Assembly: GCF_026626705.1 (NCBI RefSeq)
Contig: NZ_JAPNKC010000001.1
Span: 11,556,001-11,620,000, forward strand
Source of the DNA: Pyxidicoccus sp. MSG2
GTDB taxonomy: Bacteria; Myxococcota; Myxococcia; Myxococcales; Myxococcaceae
Reading direction: 5' to 3'
DNA: 64,000 nucleotides
Positions 1 to 13,300 of this stretch are shown in pieces; position 1 is the first letter of the stretch, and each line of letters begins with the position of its first letter. The position numbers and the translations under genes were made by a program. The notes under the pieces were generated by a model. That model saw only the letters and a program-made list of their open reading frames with translations. It searched no databases and was not told the DNA's origin.

Positions 1-1300
1 CGGTCGCCTCGGTGAAGAGGTCGCTGCTGAGCTGGAGCCCGCCGACGAAGCCGTCCGAAGTCTCTGACAGGCTGAGGGTGAGCTCGAACTTCGCGGTGGA
101 GGTGTCGGTCTCCATGGGCCGCAGCGACAGGCCAGGAAGGGCGAGCTCCCGCGTGGGGGTGTTCTGCAGGACGAAGAGGGCCTGGAAGAGGGCGGTGCGG
201 CTCAAGTCACGCACGGGCTGCAGCTCCTCGACGAGCTTCTCGAAGGGGACGTCCTGGTGCTCATAGGCCCCCAGCGTGGTCTCCCGCACCTGACGCAGGA
301 GCTGGAGGAAGGAGGCGCGGCCGTCCAGTTGCGCGCGGAGGACGAGCGTGTTGACGAAGAAGCCGATGAGCCCTTCCGTCTCCGCGTGGCGGCGGCCGGC
401 GATGGGCGAGCCGACGACCACGTCTTCCTGGCCCGAGTAGCGGGAGAGCAGGAGCTGGAAGCCGGCCAGCAGCACCATGAAGGGCGTGGCGCCCTCGCGC
501 TTCGCCAGCGCGTTGAGGGACTCGCTCAGCTCGCGTGACAGGCGCATGGGGACCACGGTGCCGCGCGATGACAGCGCCGCGGGACGCGGGTGGTCCGTGG
601 GCAGCTCCAGGTGCGGAGGGGCGCCGGAGAGCTGCTGCTTCCACCAGGCCACCTGGCGTTCCAGCACGTCGCCCTGGAGCCAGTCGCGCTGCCACACCGC
701 GTAGTCGGCGTACTGCACCGGCAGCTCGGGCAGGGGCGAGGGCTGGCCAACGGCGAAGGCGCGGTAGAGCGCGCCCAGTTCGCGCACCAGCACTCCGCGC
801 GACCAGCCATCGGAGATGATGTGGTGCATGCCGAGCAGCAGCAGGTGCCGCCGCTCCGCCAGCCGCAGGAGGGTGACGCGCAGCAGGGGGCCACGCGCCA
901 GGTCGAACGGGCGCAGTGCGTCCTCGGTCGCCAGGCGCGAGGCCTCGGTCTCACGGGCTTCCCCGGGCAGCTCCCGCAGATCCATCACCGAGAGGGGCAG
1001 CCGGGAGTCCGGGTGGACGACCTGGATGGGCTGGCCTTCCTTGATGGAGAAGGTGGTGCGCAGGGACTCGTGACGGCGCACCAGCTCCGTGAGGCCGCGC
1101 TCCAGGGCCGTCGTGTCCAGCGTGCCCTCCAGCCAGAGGGCGGATGGGACATTGTAGGTGGCGGAGTCAGGCTGGAGCTGATCGAGGAACCACAGCCGCT
1201 GCTGCGAGAAGGACAGCGGGAGCGGCCTCTCGCGTCCGGCCCGCTTCAGCGGAGGCAGGCCCCGGCTCGGCCCGCTCGACGTCAGCCCGTCGATACGCGA
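1..1300 (-). other. Module 9 condensation domain, cut by the window edge
   Basis: The domain opens with LPLSFSQQRLWFLDQLQPDS and has MHHIISDGWS with the two His codons at 821-826. The last codons inside the window read SSDLFTEAT, close to the end of a C domain, so the next A domain should lie just outside. At least one more residue is therefore added after module 8. Confidence 0.85.
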
Positions 1301-4300
1301 CGCCAGCGCTTCCAGCGTGCGATGCTCGAAGAGCGCGCGCAGGGGGAGCTCGATGCCGAACGCGGCGCGCACATGCGCCACCACGCGCGTGGCCAGCAGC
1401 GAGTGGCCGCCCAGCTCGAAGAAGTCATCCCGGGCGCCGACCGTCACCACCCGCAGCAGCTCCGCCCAGATAGCGGCCAGCCGTTCTTGCGTGGGAGTGA
1501 CTGGGGCGATGTGCTCGGCAGACGTGGCTGCCGTGGCCCCCTGGGGCGCCGGGAGGGCCTTGCGGTCCACCTTGCCGTTGGGCGTGAGCGGCAGCGCGTC
1601 AAGCACCAGCAGGGCCCAGGGCAGCATGTACTCGGGCAGCCGCTCGCGCAGGGCGCGGCGCACGGCGTCCACCTCCACGCCTTGAGCGCCCGCGCGGCCC
1701 GTCACGTACGCCACCAGCCGCGGCTCGGCGCCACCGTCGGCTCGTGCCACCACCACCGCCTCGGCGATGCGCGGGTCCGCGCGCAGCGCCGCTTCGATTT
1801 CACCCAGCTCCACCCGGAAGCCGCGCACCTTCACCTGGAAGTCGACGCGGCCCAGGAACTCCAGTCGTCCGTCCGGCAGCCAGCGTACGCGGTCTCCCGT
1901 GCGGTACATCCGCGCTCCGGGCTCCGAGGCATACGCGTCTGGCACATACCGCTCCGCCGTCAGCTCCGGGCGGCCCAGGTAGCCGCGCGTCACCTGCGCG
2001 CCGCCGATGAACAGCTCTCCGGGGACGCCTCGCGGAACCGGCAGCAGCGAGCCGTCCAGCACGTACAGCCGCGTATTGGCCAGGGGGCGGCCCAGCGGCA
2101 CGGTGGCGGGCAAAGGCTGCGCGGGTGGCAGTTCCACCCGGCCCGTCAGCACGCCCACCGTCGTCTCGGTGGGGCCGTAGTGGTTGAACACCTCGCACTC
2201 GTGTGTCAAGGCCCGCACCTGGGAGAGCAGCTCCCAGGTGGAGGACTCGCCGCCCAGCACCAGCCGCTTGCGAGGCAGCACGTGCCGAGGCTCGGCCGCG
2301 GTGAGCAGCGCCGCCAGGTGCGAGGGGACAATCTTCAGGCAGTCCACCGGGTGCTGCTGGAAGTACTCGGCCACGCCCGCGGGGCTGGCGGCGCGCTCCT
2401 GGGACAGTACGTGCAGCAGGCCGCCGGTACACAGGGCGGGGAAGAGCACCGTGTTGCCCAGGTCCGCCGCGAAGGTGGACACCAGCGCGAAGCTCCGGCA
2501 CTCGCCCAGGCCCTGGTTCTCGGTGACGGACTGGACATAGTTGAGCAGCTGCGCGTGCGCCACGGCCACGCCCTTGGGCCTGCCGGTGGAGCCGGAGGTG
2601 AAGAGGACGTAGGCCACGTTCCACGGCGACACGTCGCAGGGCGGGGTGTCGATGCGCTGGCGCGAGAGCGCGTCGGCCTCCACGTCCAGCAGCACGAGGC
2701 GCGCTGAAGTGCCCGAGAAGGCGGCGGCATGGTGCGACTCTGTCACCACCACGGGGGCGGAGACTTCGGCCACCATCATCCGCAGGCGCTCGGCGGGCTG
2801 GGTCGGGTCCAGTGGCGCGTAGGCACCGCCGGCCTTCCAGACGCCCAGCAGGGCCACCACTGTGTCCACCGAGCGCTCCAGGCCCAGGGCAACGCAGGAC
2901 TCAGGACGCACGCCCAGGGTGCGCAGGTGCCAGGCGAGCTGGTTGGCGCGGGCCTCCAGTTGGGCGTAGGTGAGGGTGCGGCCCTCGGAGGCGACAGCGG
3001 GGCGCTCGGGGTGGAGCGCGGCCTGCTGCTCGATGAGGGCGTGCACCGAGCGCTGGGGCGCGAAGTCCCGGGCCGTGGCGTTGAAGTCCACCAGCACCTG
3101 CTGGCGCTCGGCCGCGGTGAGCAGGGGCAGCTCGCCGACGCGCGCGTCCGGATGGGCGACAACGCCCTCCAGCAGCACGCGCAGGTTCGCCACCAGTCGC
3201 TCCACCGTCGACCGCTCGAACAGGTCGGTGCTGTAGCCCAGCTGGCCCACGAAGCTCTCGGGCTGCTCGAACAGGTGGAGGTCGAGGTCGAACTTCGTGG
3301 TGTGGCTCTCCAACGCCAGGGGCTGGAGGGAGAGGCCGTCCTCGCGACGGGCCAGGCCCGCCGCGGGCTCGCTCGGGGCATTCTGGAGGACGAGCATGAC
3401 CTGGAAGAGGGGAGAGCGGCCCAGGTCGCGCTGCGGCTGCAGCTCCTCCACCAGCTTCTCGAAGGGCAGGTCCTGGTGCGCGTACGCGCCCAGGGTGGCG
3501 TCACGCACGCGGCCCAGCAGCGTGCGGAACGAAGGGGCGTCGTCGAACCGGGTGCGCAGGGCGAGCGTGTTGAGGAAGAGGCCGATGAGGCCCTCCAGCT
3601 CGGCGAAGCGGCGGCCGGCGATGGGCGTGCCGACGACGACGTCGTCCTGCCCGCTGTAGCGGTGCAGCAGTGCCTGGAAGCCGGCCAGCAGCACCATGAA
3701 GGGCGTGGCGCCCTCCTGTCGGGCGAGATTCTTCAACGCACCGGTCAGCTCACGCGACAGCTGCACCGGCACGGTGGCACCACGGGAGGACTGTGCAACC
3801 GGACGCGGGAAGTCGGTGGGCAGCTCCAGCGCGGCCGGCGCGCCAGAGAGCTGCTGCCTCCACCAGGCGAGCTGGGCCTCCAGCATCTGGCCTTGCAGCC
3901 AGGCGCGCTGCCATACCGCGTAGTCGGCGTACTGCACCGGCAGCTCGGATAGCACGGGCATCTGTCCGGCGCGCAGGCCCTGGTAGAGGGCCGCCATCTC
4001 GCGCACCAGCACGCCCATGGACCATCCGTCGGAGACGATATGGTGCATGGTCAGCAGCAGCACGTGCTGGTGGGGGTTCAGTCGCAGCAGGGTGGCACGC
4101 AACAGCGGGCCCCGTGCCAGGTGGAAGGGGCGCCCGGCTTCTTCACGGGTGAGGCGTAGGGCCTCGGCCTCGCGGGAGGCCTCGGGCAGCGAGGTCATGT
4201 CCACCAGCGACACGGGGAAGGGAGCGGGCGGGTGGATTCGCTGCACCGGCTCGCCGGCCTCGTCATGCAGGGTGGTGCGCAGCGACTCGTGCCGGCGCAC

Positions 4301-7300
4301 CAATTCGGTGAAGGCACGCTCCAGCGTGGCCACGTCCAGCGCGCCCTCCATCCTCAGGGCCGTGGGCAGATTGTACGCGGCGCTGCCTGGCTGCAACTGC
4401 TCCAGGAACCAGAGGCGCTGCTGCGCGAAGGACAGCGGCAGCGCCCCCGTGCGCGGCGCCGGTACCAGTGGCGGCGCGGAGGACACACTCCTCCCGGTGC
4501 TGTCGATGCGGCGGGCCAGCTCACCCAGCGTGGGGGCCTCGAAGAGGGCGCGTAGAGGCAGCTCCACGCCGAAGGCGGCGCGCACGCGACTGACCACCTG
4601 GGTGGCCAGCAGCGAGTGGCCGCCCAGCTCGAAGAAGTTGTCGTGTACGCCCACGCGCTCGACGCGCAGCACCTCGGCCCACAGTGCCGCCAGCTTCTCC
4701 TCCGTAGCCGTCCGGGCGGCGATGAAGCTCCTGCTCGCGGCCGTCATGTCGGGCGCGGGCAGGGCCTTGCGGTCGAGCTTCCCGTTGGGAGTCAGAGGTA
4801 GCGCGGGGAGCAGGACGAAGGCCGACGGCACCATGAAGGCGGGCAGGCGCTGCTGGAGGTGCGCGCGGAGCCCGGCGACGTCGAAGGCGGAGTCCTGGAC
4901 GAGATAGGCGACGAGGCGCTTGTCGCCCGGTACGTCCTCTCGCACCAGCACGGCGACGTCGCGGACGGAGGGAAGGGAGCGCAGGGCGTCCTCCACCTCG
5001 CCGAGCTCGATGCGGAAGCCGCGCAGCTTCACCTGGAAGTCGAGGCGGCCCAGGTACTCCAGCGTGCCGTCCGGCTTCCAGCGCACCTTGTCGCCGGTGC
5101 GGTACATGCGAGCGCCCGGGGTGGAGGAGAAGGGGTCTGGGACGAAGTGGCTGGCAGTGAGGTCGGGGCGGCGCAGGTAGCCCCGAGCGAGGCCTGCGCC
5201 GGAGAGGAACAGCTCGCCGGGCACGCCCGGAGGTTGGGGATGGCCGTGGGAGTCGAGGACGTACGCCTGGGTGCCGGCCAGGGGCCTGCCGATGGAGGGT
5301 GGCAGTGCGGAGTCGTGGGGTACGAGGCAGTAGGTGGAGTAGGTGGTGTCCTCGGTGGGGCCGTAGAGGTTGTAGACGCCGTGCACGGAGCCGGAGGAGT
5401 AGAGCGCCTGGGCCAGCACCGAGGGCAGAGGCTCTCCTGCGAGGTTGACTGTGCGCACGCTGGAGGGAAGAGCCTTCATGCGTACCAGCTCGGCCATGGC
5501 GGAGGGGACGGTGTTGACGAGCGTCACCTCCTGCGCGGCGGGCAGAGAGGGCAGTGCCAGGGCGTTATCGGCCAGGTACACGCGGCCCCCGCACGCCAGG
5601 GGGACGAAGAGCTCGAAGACGGACAGGTCGAAGCACACGGAGGTGGCGGCGAGCACGCCGGAGAGTTGCTCGTGGCTGAAGGTAGCCAGAGCCCAGTGGA
5701 CGAAGGCGACGGCGGAGCGGTGCTCGAGGGCGACGCCCTTGGGCCTGCCGGTGGAGCCGGAGGTGTAGAGGACGTAGGCCAGGTGGTAGGGGGAATTGAG
5801 GCGAGAGGGCCGGAGCGTCGGGTGGTGAGCGACGGCCGCGAAGCCGTCCAGAAGCACCTGGTGGGTGCCGGCCATGCGCAGGCCTTCGGCCAGCGAGCGC
5901 TGAGTCACCAGCACGGGGCTGCGAGAGTCCTCGCGGGTGAAGGCGATGCGGTCCGCGGGGTAGGAGGGGTCCAGGGGGACATAGGCGCCGCCGGCCTTGA
6001 GGATGCCGAGCAGGGCGACGACGAGCTCGGGGGTGCGCTCCAGGCACACGGCCACCGGGACCTCGGGGCGCACGCCCAGAGAGCGCAGGTGGTGGGCGAG
6101 CTGGTTGGAGCGCTCCTCGAGTTGCCGGTAGGAGAGCCGCTGGGTGCCCACCACCAGCGCGGTGGCGTCCGGGGTGCGCTCCGACTGGGCTTCGAAGAGG
6201 AAGTGCAGAGCGCCGTCCTGGGGAGGCGTGGGGCCGGTGCGGTTCCAGTCCACCAGCACCTGCCGTCGCTCGGCCCCGGTCTGCAGGCTCCAGGTCGACA
6301 CGGGCCGCTCCGCGTCCGTGGCCACCGACTCCACCAGCGCGACGAAGTGCCGCGCCATCCGTGCCACCGTCGCCTCGTCGAAGAGGTCGGTGTTGTAGCC
6401 AAGCGTGCCGGCGAAGCCCCCGTCCCGCTCCTCGAGGCTGAAGCCCAGCTCGAACTTGGCCGTGGTGTCCTCCACCGCCTCCAACTCCAGCTTCAGCCCG
6501 GGCAGTGACAGCTGCGAGCCCGGGGCATTCTGCAGCACGAACATCACCTGGAAGAGCGGGCCGCGGCTCAAATCGCGCTGAGGCTGCAGCTCCTCCACCA
6601 GCCGCTCGAAGGGCACGTCCTGGTGCTCGTACGCCGCCAGCGTCGTGGCGCGCACCTGGGCCAGCAGCTCGCGGAAGGAGGCCCGCGTGTCAATGCGCGC
6701 GCGCAGCACCAGCGTGCTGACGAAGAAGCCGATCAGCCCCTCCGTCTCGGCGCGGGTGCGGTTGGCGATGGGCGAGCCGACGCTGACGTCGTCCTGGCCC
6801 GAGTAGCGCGACAGCAACAGCTGCCAGACCGCCAGCAGCACCATGAAGTCGGTGGCCCCGTGTTTCTGGGCCAGGGCCTTGACGGCCTCGGTCACCGCGC
6901 GGGGCAGCGTCACCGGCACGGCGGCGCCGTTGAAGGTCTGCACCGCCGGACGCGGCCGGTCGGTGGGCAGCTCCAGCGCGGCCGGAGCGCCCGTGAGCCG
7001 CTCGCGCCACCAGGCCAGCTCGCGCCGCAGGGACTCGCCCCGCAGCCACTGCCGCTGCCACACCGCGTAGTCCGCGTACTGCACGGGCAGCGCCGGCAGC
7101 ACCGGCACCTGGCCCTCGCGGAACGCGCGGTACAGCTCACCCAGGTCCCGCACCAGCACGCCGACAGACCAGCCGTCGGAGACGATGTGGTGCAGCGTCA
7201 AGAGCAGCAGGTGATGCCGGGGCTCCAGACGCAGCAGCAGGGTCCGCATCAGCGGTCCGCGCGCCAGGTCGAACGGACGCCACGCCTCCGCGAAGGCGCG

Positions 7301-10300
7301 CTTGCGGGCCTCCCCGGTACGCGACTCCGCCGGTACGTCCTCCAGGCTGATGAGGGACAGCGTCGTGAGGCCCTCGGAGTGGATGTGCTGGACGGGCTCG
7401 TCGCCGTGGACCTGGAAGGTGGTGCGCAGGACCTCGTGGCGCAGGGCCAGGGCGCGCAGCGCGCGGTCCAGGGCGTCGGTGTCCAACTCGCCCTCCAGGC
7501 GCACCACGCTCGGGACGTTGTAGGTGGCGCTGCCGGGCTGGAGCTGCTCCAGGAACCACAGGCGCTGCTGGGCGAACGACAGCGGCAGCGGGCCGGTACG
7601 CTCCACCGGCACCAGGGCGGGGCCGGTGGCAGCGCGACCTCGGGTGGCGAGGCGCTCCGCGAGTCGGGCCACCGTGGGGGCCTCGAACAGGTCACCCAGT
7701 GGCAGCTCCACTCCCAGCGCGGCCCGGAGGCGGGAGACGACCTGCGTGGCCAGCAGCGAGTGGCCACCCAGCGCGAAGAAGTTGTCGTGGACGCCGATGC
7801 GCTCCACCCGGAGCACCTGGGACCAGATGGACGCCAGCCGCTCCTCTTCCGGCGAGCGGGGGGCCACGAAGGCGTCCTCGGCCCCCAGGGACGTGGCCTC
7901 CGGCGCGGGCAGGGCCTTGCGGTCCAGCTTGCCGTTGGGGGTCAGCGGGAGCGACTCCAGCGCCACGAAGGCGGCGGGCACCATGTACTCGGGCAGGTGT
8001 TGGCGCAGGCGCTCACGCAGGGGCGTGGTGTCCACCGCGGGCGTGACGTAGGCCACCAGCCGGGCATTTCCGGGCACATCCTCGCGTAGCAGCACCAGGG
8101 CCTGCTGGACGCTCGCGTGCCGGCGCAACGCGGCTTCGATTTCGCCCAGCTCGATGCGGAAGCCACGCAGCTTCACCTGGAAGTCGATGCGTCCGAGGAA
8201 CTCCAGCGTCCCATCCACCCGACGGCGGACACGGTCCCCGGTGCGGTACATACGCGCTCCAGCCAGGGTGTCGAAGGGGTCGGGCAGGAAGCGCTCGGCC
8301 GTCAGCGCGGGGCGGTCCAGGTAGCCCCGGGCCAGGCCCGCTCCGGCGATGAACAACTCCCCGGGCGCACCCACGGGCAATGGCCGCAGGTGCGCATCCA
8401 GCACGTAGGCCCGCACGTTGAGCAGCGGCGTCCCCAGCGTGGGTTGCGTCTGCTCACGCACGGCGAACGTGGTGGCGTCCACGGTGCACTCGGTGGGGCC
8501 GTACACGTTGAAGGCCCTCGTGCGGCGGGCAGTCGCAAGTCGCGTCCACGTCGCCTCGTCGAGCGCCTCGCCGCCGGGCACCAGCACCGCCGGCGCGATG
8601 TCGCCGTCCAGCAGGCCCGCGTCCAGCAACACCTTCAACAGCGACGGCGTGCAGTCCAGCGCGTCCAGCCGCTGCTGTCGCGCCCAGGCCACCAGGGCCT
8701 CCGGGTTCTGCCGGGCATCCTCCGGCACGATGCAGAGGCAGTGTCCATCCAGCAGCTGCACCCATTGCTGGACCGAGGCGTCGAAGACGAGTGGTGCGTT
8801 GACGCTCACCCGCGCTCCGGCGGGGAGGCTCGCGTACACGGTGCGCTTCAGCGCCGTATGCAGGTTGAGCACCGAGCGGTGCGTCACCATGACGCCCTTG
8901 GGTGTGCCGGTGGAGCCCGACGTGTAGATGACGTAGGCCAGGTCATCCTCGGAGCCGATGGGTGCGACGTCGTCCATGGGGCGCGAGGCCAGGGGCTCCA
9001 CGTCGGACTCCACACCGAGGACCTCCACTGCGGACGGGCACCAGGTGGCGCGCACCTGACGGGACGCCAGGAGGATGGGGGCCGCGCAATCCTTCAGGGC
9101 GAGCTCCCGGCGCTGGACGGGCCAGCCCGGCTCCAGCGGGACGTACGCGCCACCGGCCTTCAGGACGCCCAGCAGCGCGACGACCATGTCCACGGAGCGC
9201 TCGAAGCAGAGCGCGACGCGGACGTCAGGACCCACGCCCAGCGAGCGCAGGTGCCACGCGAGCTGGTTGGCCCGGGCATTGAGCCGCGCGAAGGAGAGCT
9301 CCTCCCCGCCGAAGCGCACCGCGGGCGCGCCCGGCGTGAGTGCGACCTGACGCTCGAAGGCGGCGGGCAGCCGAAGGCCCTCGGCCAGCGGCGCGCGGGT
9401 GTCGTTCCAGGCCTCCAGCAACCGCTGCTGCTCCTCGCCGGCGAGCAGCGACTCCTGCTCGTACCGGTGCTCGGGGTGGGCCGCCAGCGACTCCAGGGCC
9501 CGCAGGTATGTCCGTCCCAGCCGCTGGAGCTGCTCGGCGTCCTCGGGCGCTCCGGTGTGCTGCAGGGACAGCGAGAGCGTCCCCGTGTCCGGGTTCTGCA
9601 TGAACGTCGCGCCACGAGGCAGTTCCGTCCAGGCCGCGCCCCAGGGCTCCTCGACGAAGCGCACGCCCTCCAGGCGCGAGACGCCGCCAGCCACGTGGAA
9701 GTGGACGAAGTTGAAGAGCGTCTGGACCAGGCGCTGGCCTCCCCACTGCCGCTGGAGGAGCGCCATGGGGTAGCGACGGTGCGGATTCATCTCCGCTTCC
9801 TGGCGGGATACCGCCTGGACCAGCTCGAGCCACGTGCCTCCGCGCAGCTCCAGGTGGAAGGGGACGCTGTTGAGGAACAGGCCCACCATCCGCTCACCGT
9901 CCAGGACCTCTGGACGGCCGTTGGCTACCACGCCGGTGATGACGCCCGGGCCGCCCTCCATGACGGACTGGACGCGGAGATGCGCGGCGAGGAGCACCGT
10001 GCGAATCGAGACTCCGGCCTCCCGCGCCACGCGCTGCAAGGCCTCCTGGAGCGGCGTGGGCACGCGCACCACTTCCTGATGGAACTCGCGCGCCTGCGCC
10101 GGGGCGGAGGCGGGGGGCGTCTCCGCGTTCGCGATCAACTCCCGCCAGTAACGCTCACTCTGGGCAGAGGCGATGGCCCGCCGCTCCAGCGCGACATACT
10201 GCTGGAAGGACGCCGAGAGCGCGGGGGGGCGCCGGACGATGCCCTTGCGCAGCTCCACGTAGCGCTGGAACAGCTCGCTGAAGACGACCGACAGGCTCCA

Positions 10301-13300
10301 GCCGTCCATGATGGCGTGGTGGAAGATGAGCGTGAGCTGGAGCGTGGTGTCAGCGCGCCGGTGCACGAAGAAGCGCAGCAACTGCGCCCGGCTCCAGTCA
10401 AAGGGACGGCACCGCTCCTCCTCGGCCCAGCGCCGCAGCCAGCCGTCCTGCTGCTCGGCCGGCATGGCGCGCAGGTCCTCCAGGACGAGCGGCGGGGTGA
10501 CGTTCCGGTGGACCCGCTGCAGGGGCTCGGTGTGGCTGCCCAGGTCGAAGCTGGTGCGCAGGATGGCATGGCGCTCCAGCAGCTCCTGGACGCACTGGCG
10601 CAGCAGGGCCTCGTCCAGCTCCATCTCCAGATGGAGGCTGAACAGGTCGTGGTACATGCCCACCACGCCGTGCAGCTCGCTCTCGAAGATCATGCCCGCC
10701 TGGAGCGCGGTGGCGGGGTAGGCGTCCTCCACGTCTTCGGGGAGGGCGTCGCGCGAGCCGGTGTAGAGCGCGAACGGGGGGAGCGCCTCGAGCGCCGGCT
10801 CTGAGGCGGCGGAGGCCTTCAGCCTGGGCGCCAGCGCGCGGATGGTGCCGTTTTGCAGCAGGTCCATCATCGCCAGCTCGAAGCCCAGGGCCCGCACCCG
10901 GGCCACCACCTGGATGCTTCGGATGGAGTCTCCGCCCAGGTCGAAGAAGCTGTCGTCGATGCCGACCGCGTCGACGCCCAGCACCTCGCTCCAGACGGTC
11001 GCCAGCGCCTGCTCGGCCGGCGTGCGCGGTGCCTCGAAGTGGGTGCGCAGCTGGGGCCGCTCGCTTCCCGGAGCCGGGAGCGCGCGGCGGTCGACCTTGC
11101 CGTTAGGCGACAGCGGCAGCGCGTCCAGCGTGAGGATGAACGCAGGCACCATGTACTCGGGGACGCGGGAGTGGAGGTACTCCCGCAGCTCCTCCTGAGA
11201 CGGTGCCGCGTCGGGCTCCGTCACGATGTAGGCCACCAGGGACTTGTCGCCAGCGACCTCGTGGAGGGTTGCGGCGGCGTCCTGCACGCGCGGGTGCTGC
11301 CGGAGCTGCTCCACCACCTCGCCCAGCTCGATGCGGAAGCCGCGCAGCTTCACCTGGAAGTCATTGCGGCCCAGGAACTCCAGCGTCCCGTCACCGCGCC
11401 AGCGCACCCGGTCGCCGGTGCGGTACAGCCGCGCGCCCGGCTCAGAGGAGAAGGGGTGGGGGATGAAGCGCTCCGCCGTGAGCTCGGGGCGGTGGAGGTA
11501 GCCCCAGGCAAGTCCCTCGCCCCCGACGAAGAGCTCTCCGGCGAGGCCGACGGGGACCGGCCGCAGGGCTTCATCGAGGACGAAGGTGCTGGAATGCGCG
11601 ATGGGACGGCCGATGGGGACCGACGGAGGCACCGTGTCGCCGGGCCGCATGAGGTGCGTGGCGGAGAACGTGGTGTTCTCCGTGGGGCCATAGCCGTTGA
11701 TGAGCGTGGCGTCGGAGGGCAGCCGCGCCAGGTGCTCGCGGACGCGCGAGGCGGGCAGCACGTCTCCGCCCGCGAGGAGCTGACGGACTCCGGCCAGCGC
11801 CTGGGGCTGGTGCTGCGCCATCTGCTCGAAGAGCGCCGCTGTGAGCCAGAGGGTGGAGACACGGTGGCTCACGAGCAGGGACGCAATCTCCTCCAGGGAC
11901 GTGGTCCGCGCGGGCGCGAGGACCAGGCGCGCGCCATGCAGCAGCGCGCCCCAGAGCTCCAGGGTGGACGCGTCGAAGGAAACGGGCGCGAGCAGGACGA
12001 AGGTCTCCTCGGGCCCGAAGCGCATGAAGGAGGTGTCGCGCACGAGGCGGACGACGCCCCGGTGCGGGATGCAGACGCCCTTGGGCGTGCCGGTGGAGCC
12101 CGAGGTGAACATCACGTAGGCCAGGTCATCCCCACCCATCTCGAGGGTGCCCATGGGCTCCTGGGCGCGGGAGCGGATGCGCTCCCGGTCCGCGTCCACG
12201 CACAGGGGCAGCACGTCCTGTCCCAGCGGCAGCTCGTCCGCGAGCTCCTCCCGCGTGACGAGCACGCCCACCCGGGCCTCCCTCAGCAGCAGGGCGATTC
12301 GCTCGGCGGGGTACGTCGGGTCCACGGGCACGTAGGCCGCGCCCGCCTTGAGGATGCCCAGCAGCGACACCACCAGCTCCAGGGAGCGCTCCAGGCATAC
12401 GCCCACCCGGGTCCCCCGGCCGACGCCGGAGGCGCCCAGGTGCCGGGCGAGCTGGTTGGAGCGGGTGTCCAGCTCCGCGTAGGTGAGGGTCGTCCCGCCG
12501 TCGACGAGCGCCACCGCGCTCGGGGTGCGCGCGGCCTGCTCGCCGAAGAGGACGTGGATGGGCGTGTCGTGTCGTCCCGCCGCGGGGTTCCACTCCACCA
12601 GCACCTGGCGCTGCTCCGCCTGGGACAGGAGCGAGTGCGTCGCGAGGGCCGCCTCGGGTGCCGCGACGAGGGACTCCAGCAGGGTGGACCAGTGACGCAC
12701 CATGCGCTCCGCCGTGGAGGCGTCGAACAGGTCCGTATTGTAGTTGAGGTAGCCCTCGAATCCGGACGCACCCTCCTGGGCGCTGAGGCTCAGGTCGAAC
12801 TTCACCGTCCGCAGCGGGACGTCGACGAGCTCCAGCGTCAGCCCGGGCAGTCGCAGCGTCAGCTCGGGCGTGTTCTGGTAGGTGAACGTCGTCTGGAACA
12901 GCGGCGAGCGGCTGGTGTCGTGGGGAAGTTGGAGCGTGTTGACCAGCTTCTCGAAAGGGACTTCCTGGTGGGCGAACGCGTCCAGCGCCGTCTGCTTCAC
13001 CCGAGCCAGCAGCTCGAGGAACGATTCGTGCGGATCGATTCGCGAACGCAGGGCCAGGGTGTTGATGAACAGGCCGATGAGCCCCTCGAGTTCGGGCCGC
13101 GTGCGGCCAGCGACGGGCGAGCCGACCACGATGTCCTGCTGGCCCGAGTAGCGCGACAGCAGGAGCTGCCAGCCGGCGAGCAGCATCATGAACGGCGTGG
13201 CGCCGTGGCGCAGCGCGAGCGCCTTGAGGCCCTGTGACAGGAATGCCGGCAGGTGGAAGGCCCGCGTGGCGCCATGGGGGGTCTGCACCGCGGGCCTGGG

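Noticed and set aside
9450-10800. Dual epimerisation/condensation domain in module 6
   Set aside because: No extended HH motif near the domain start was seen; only the ordinary FHHAIMDGW active site is present.
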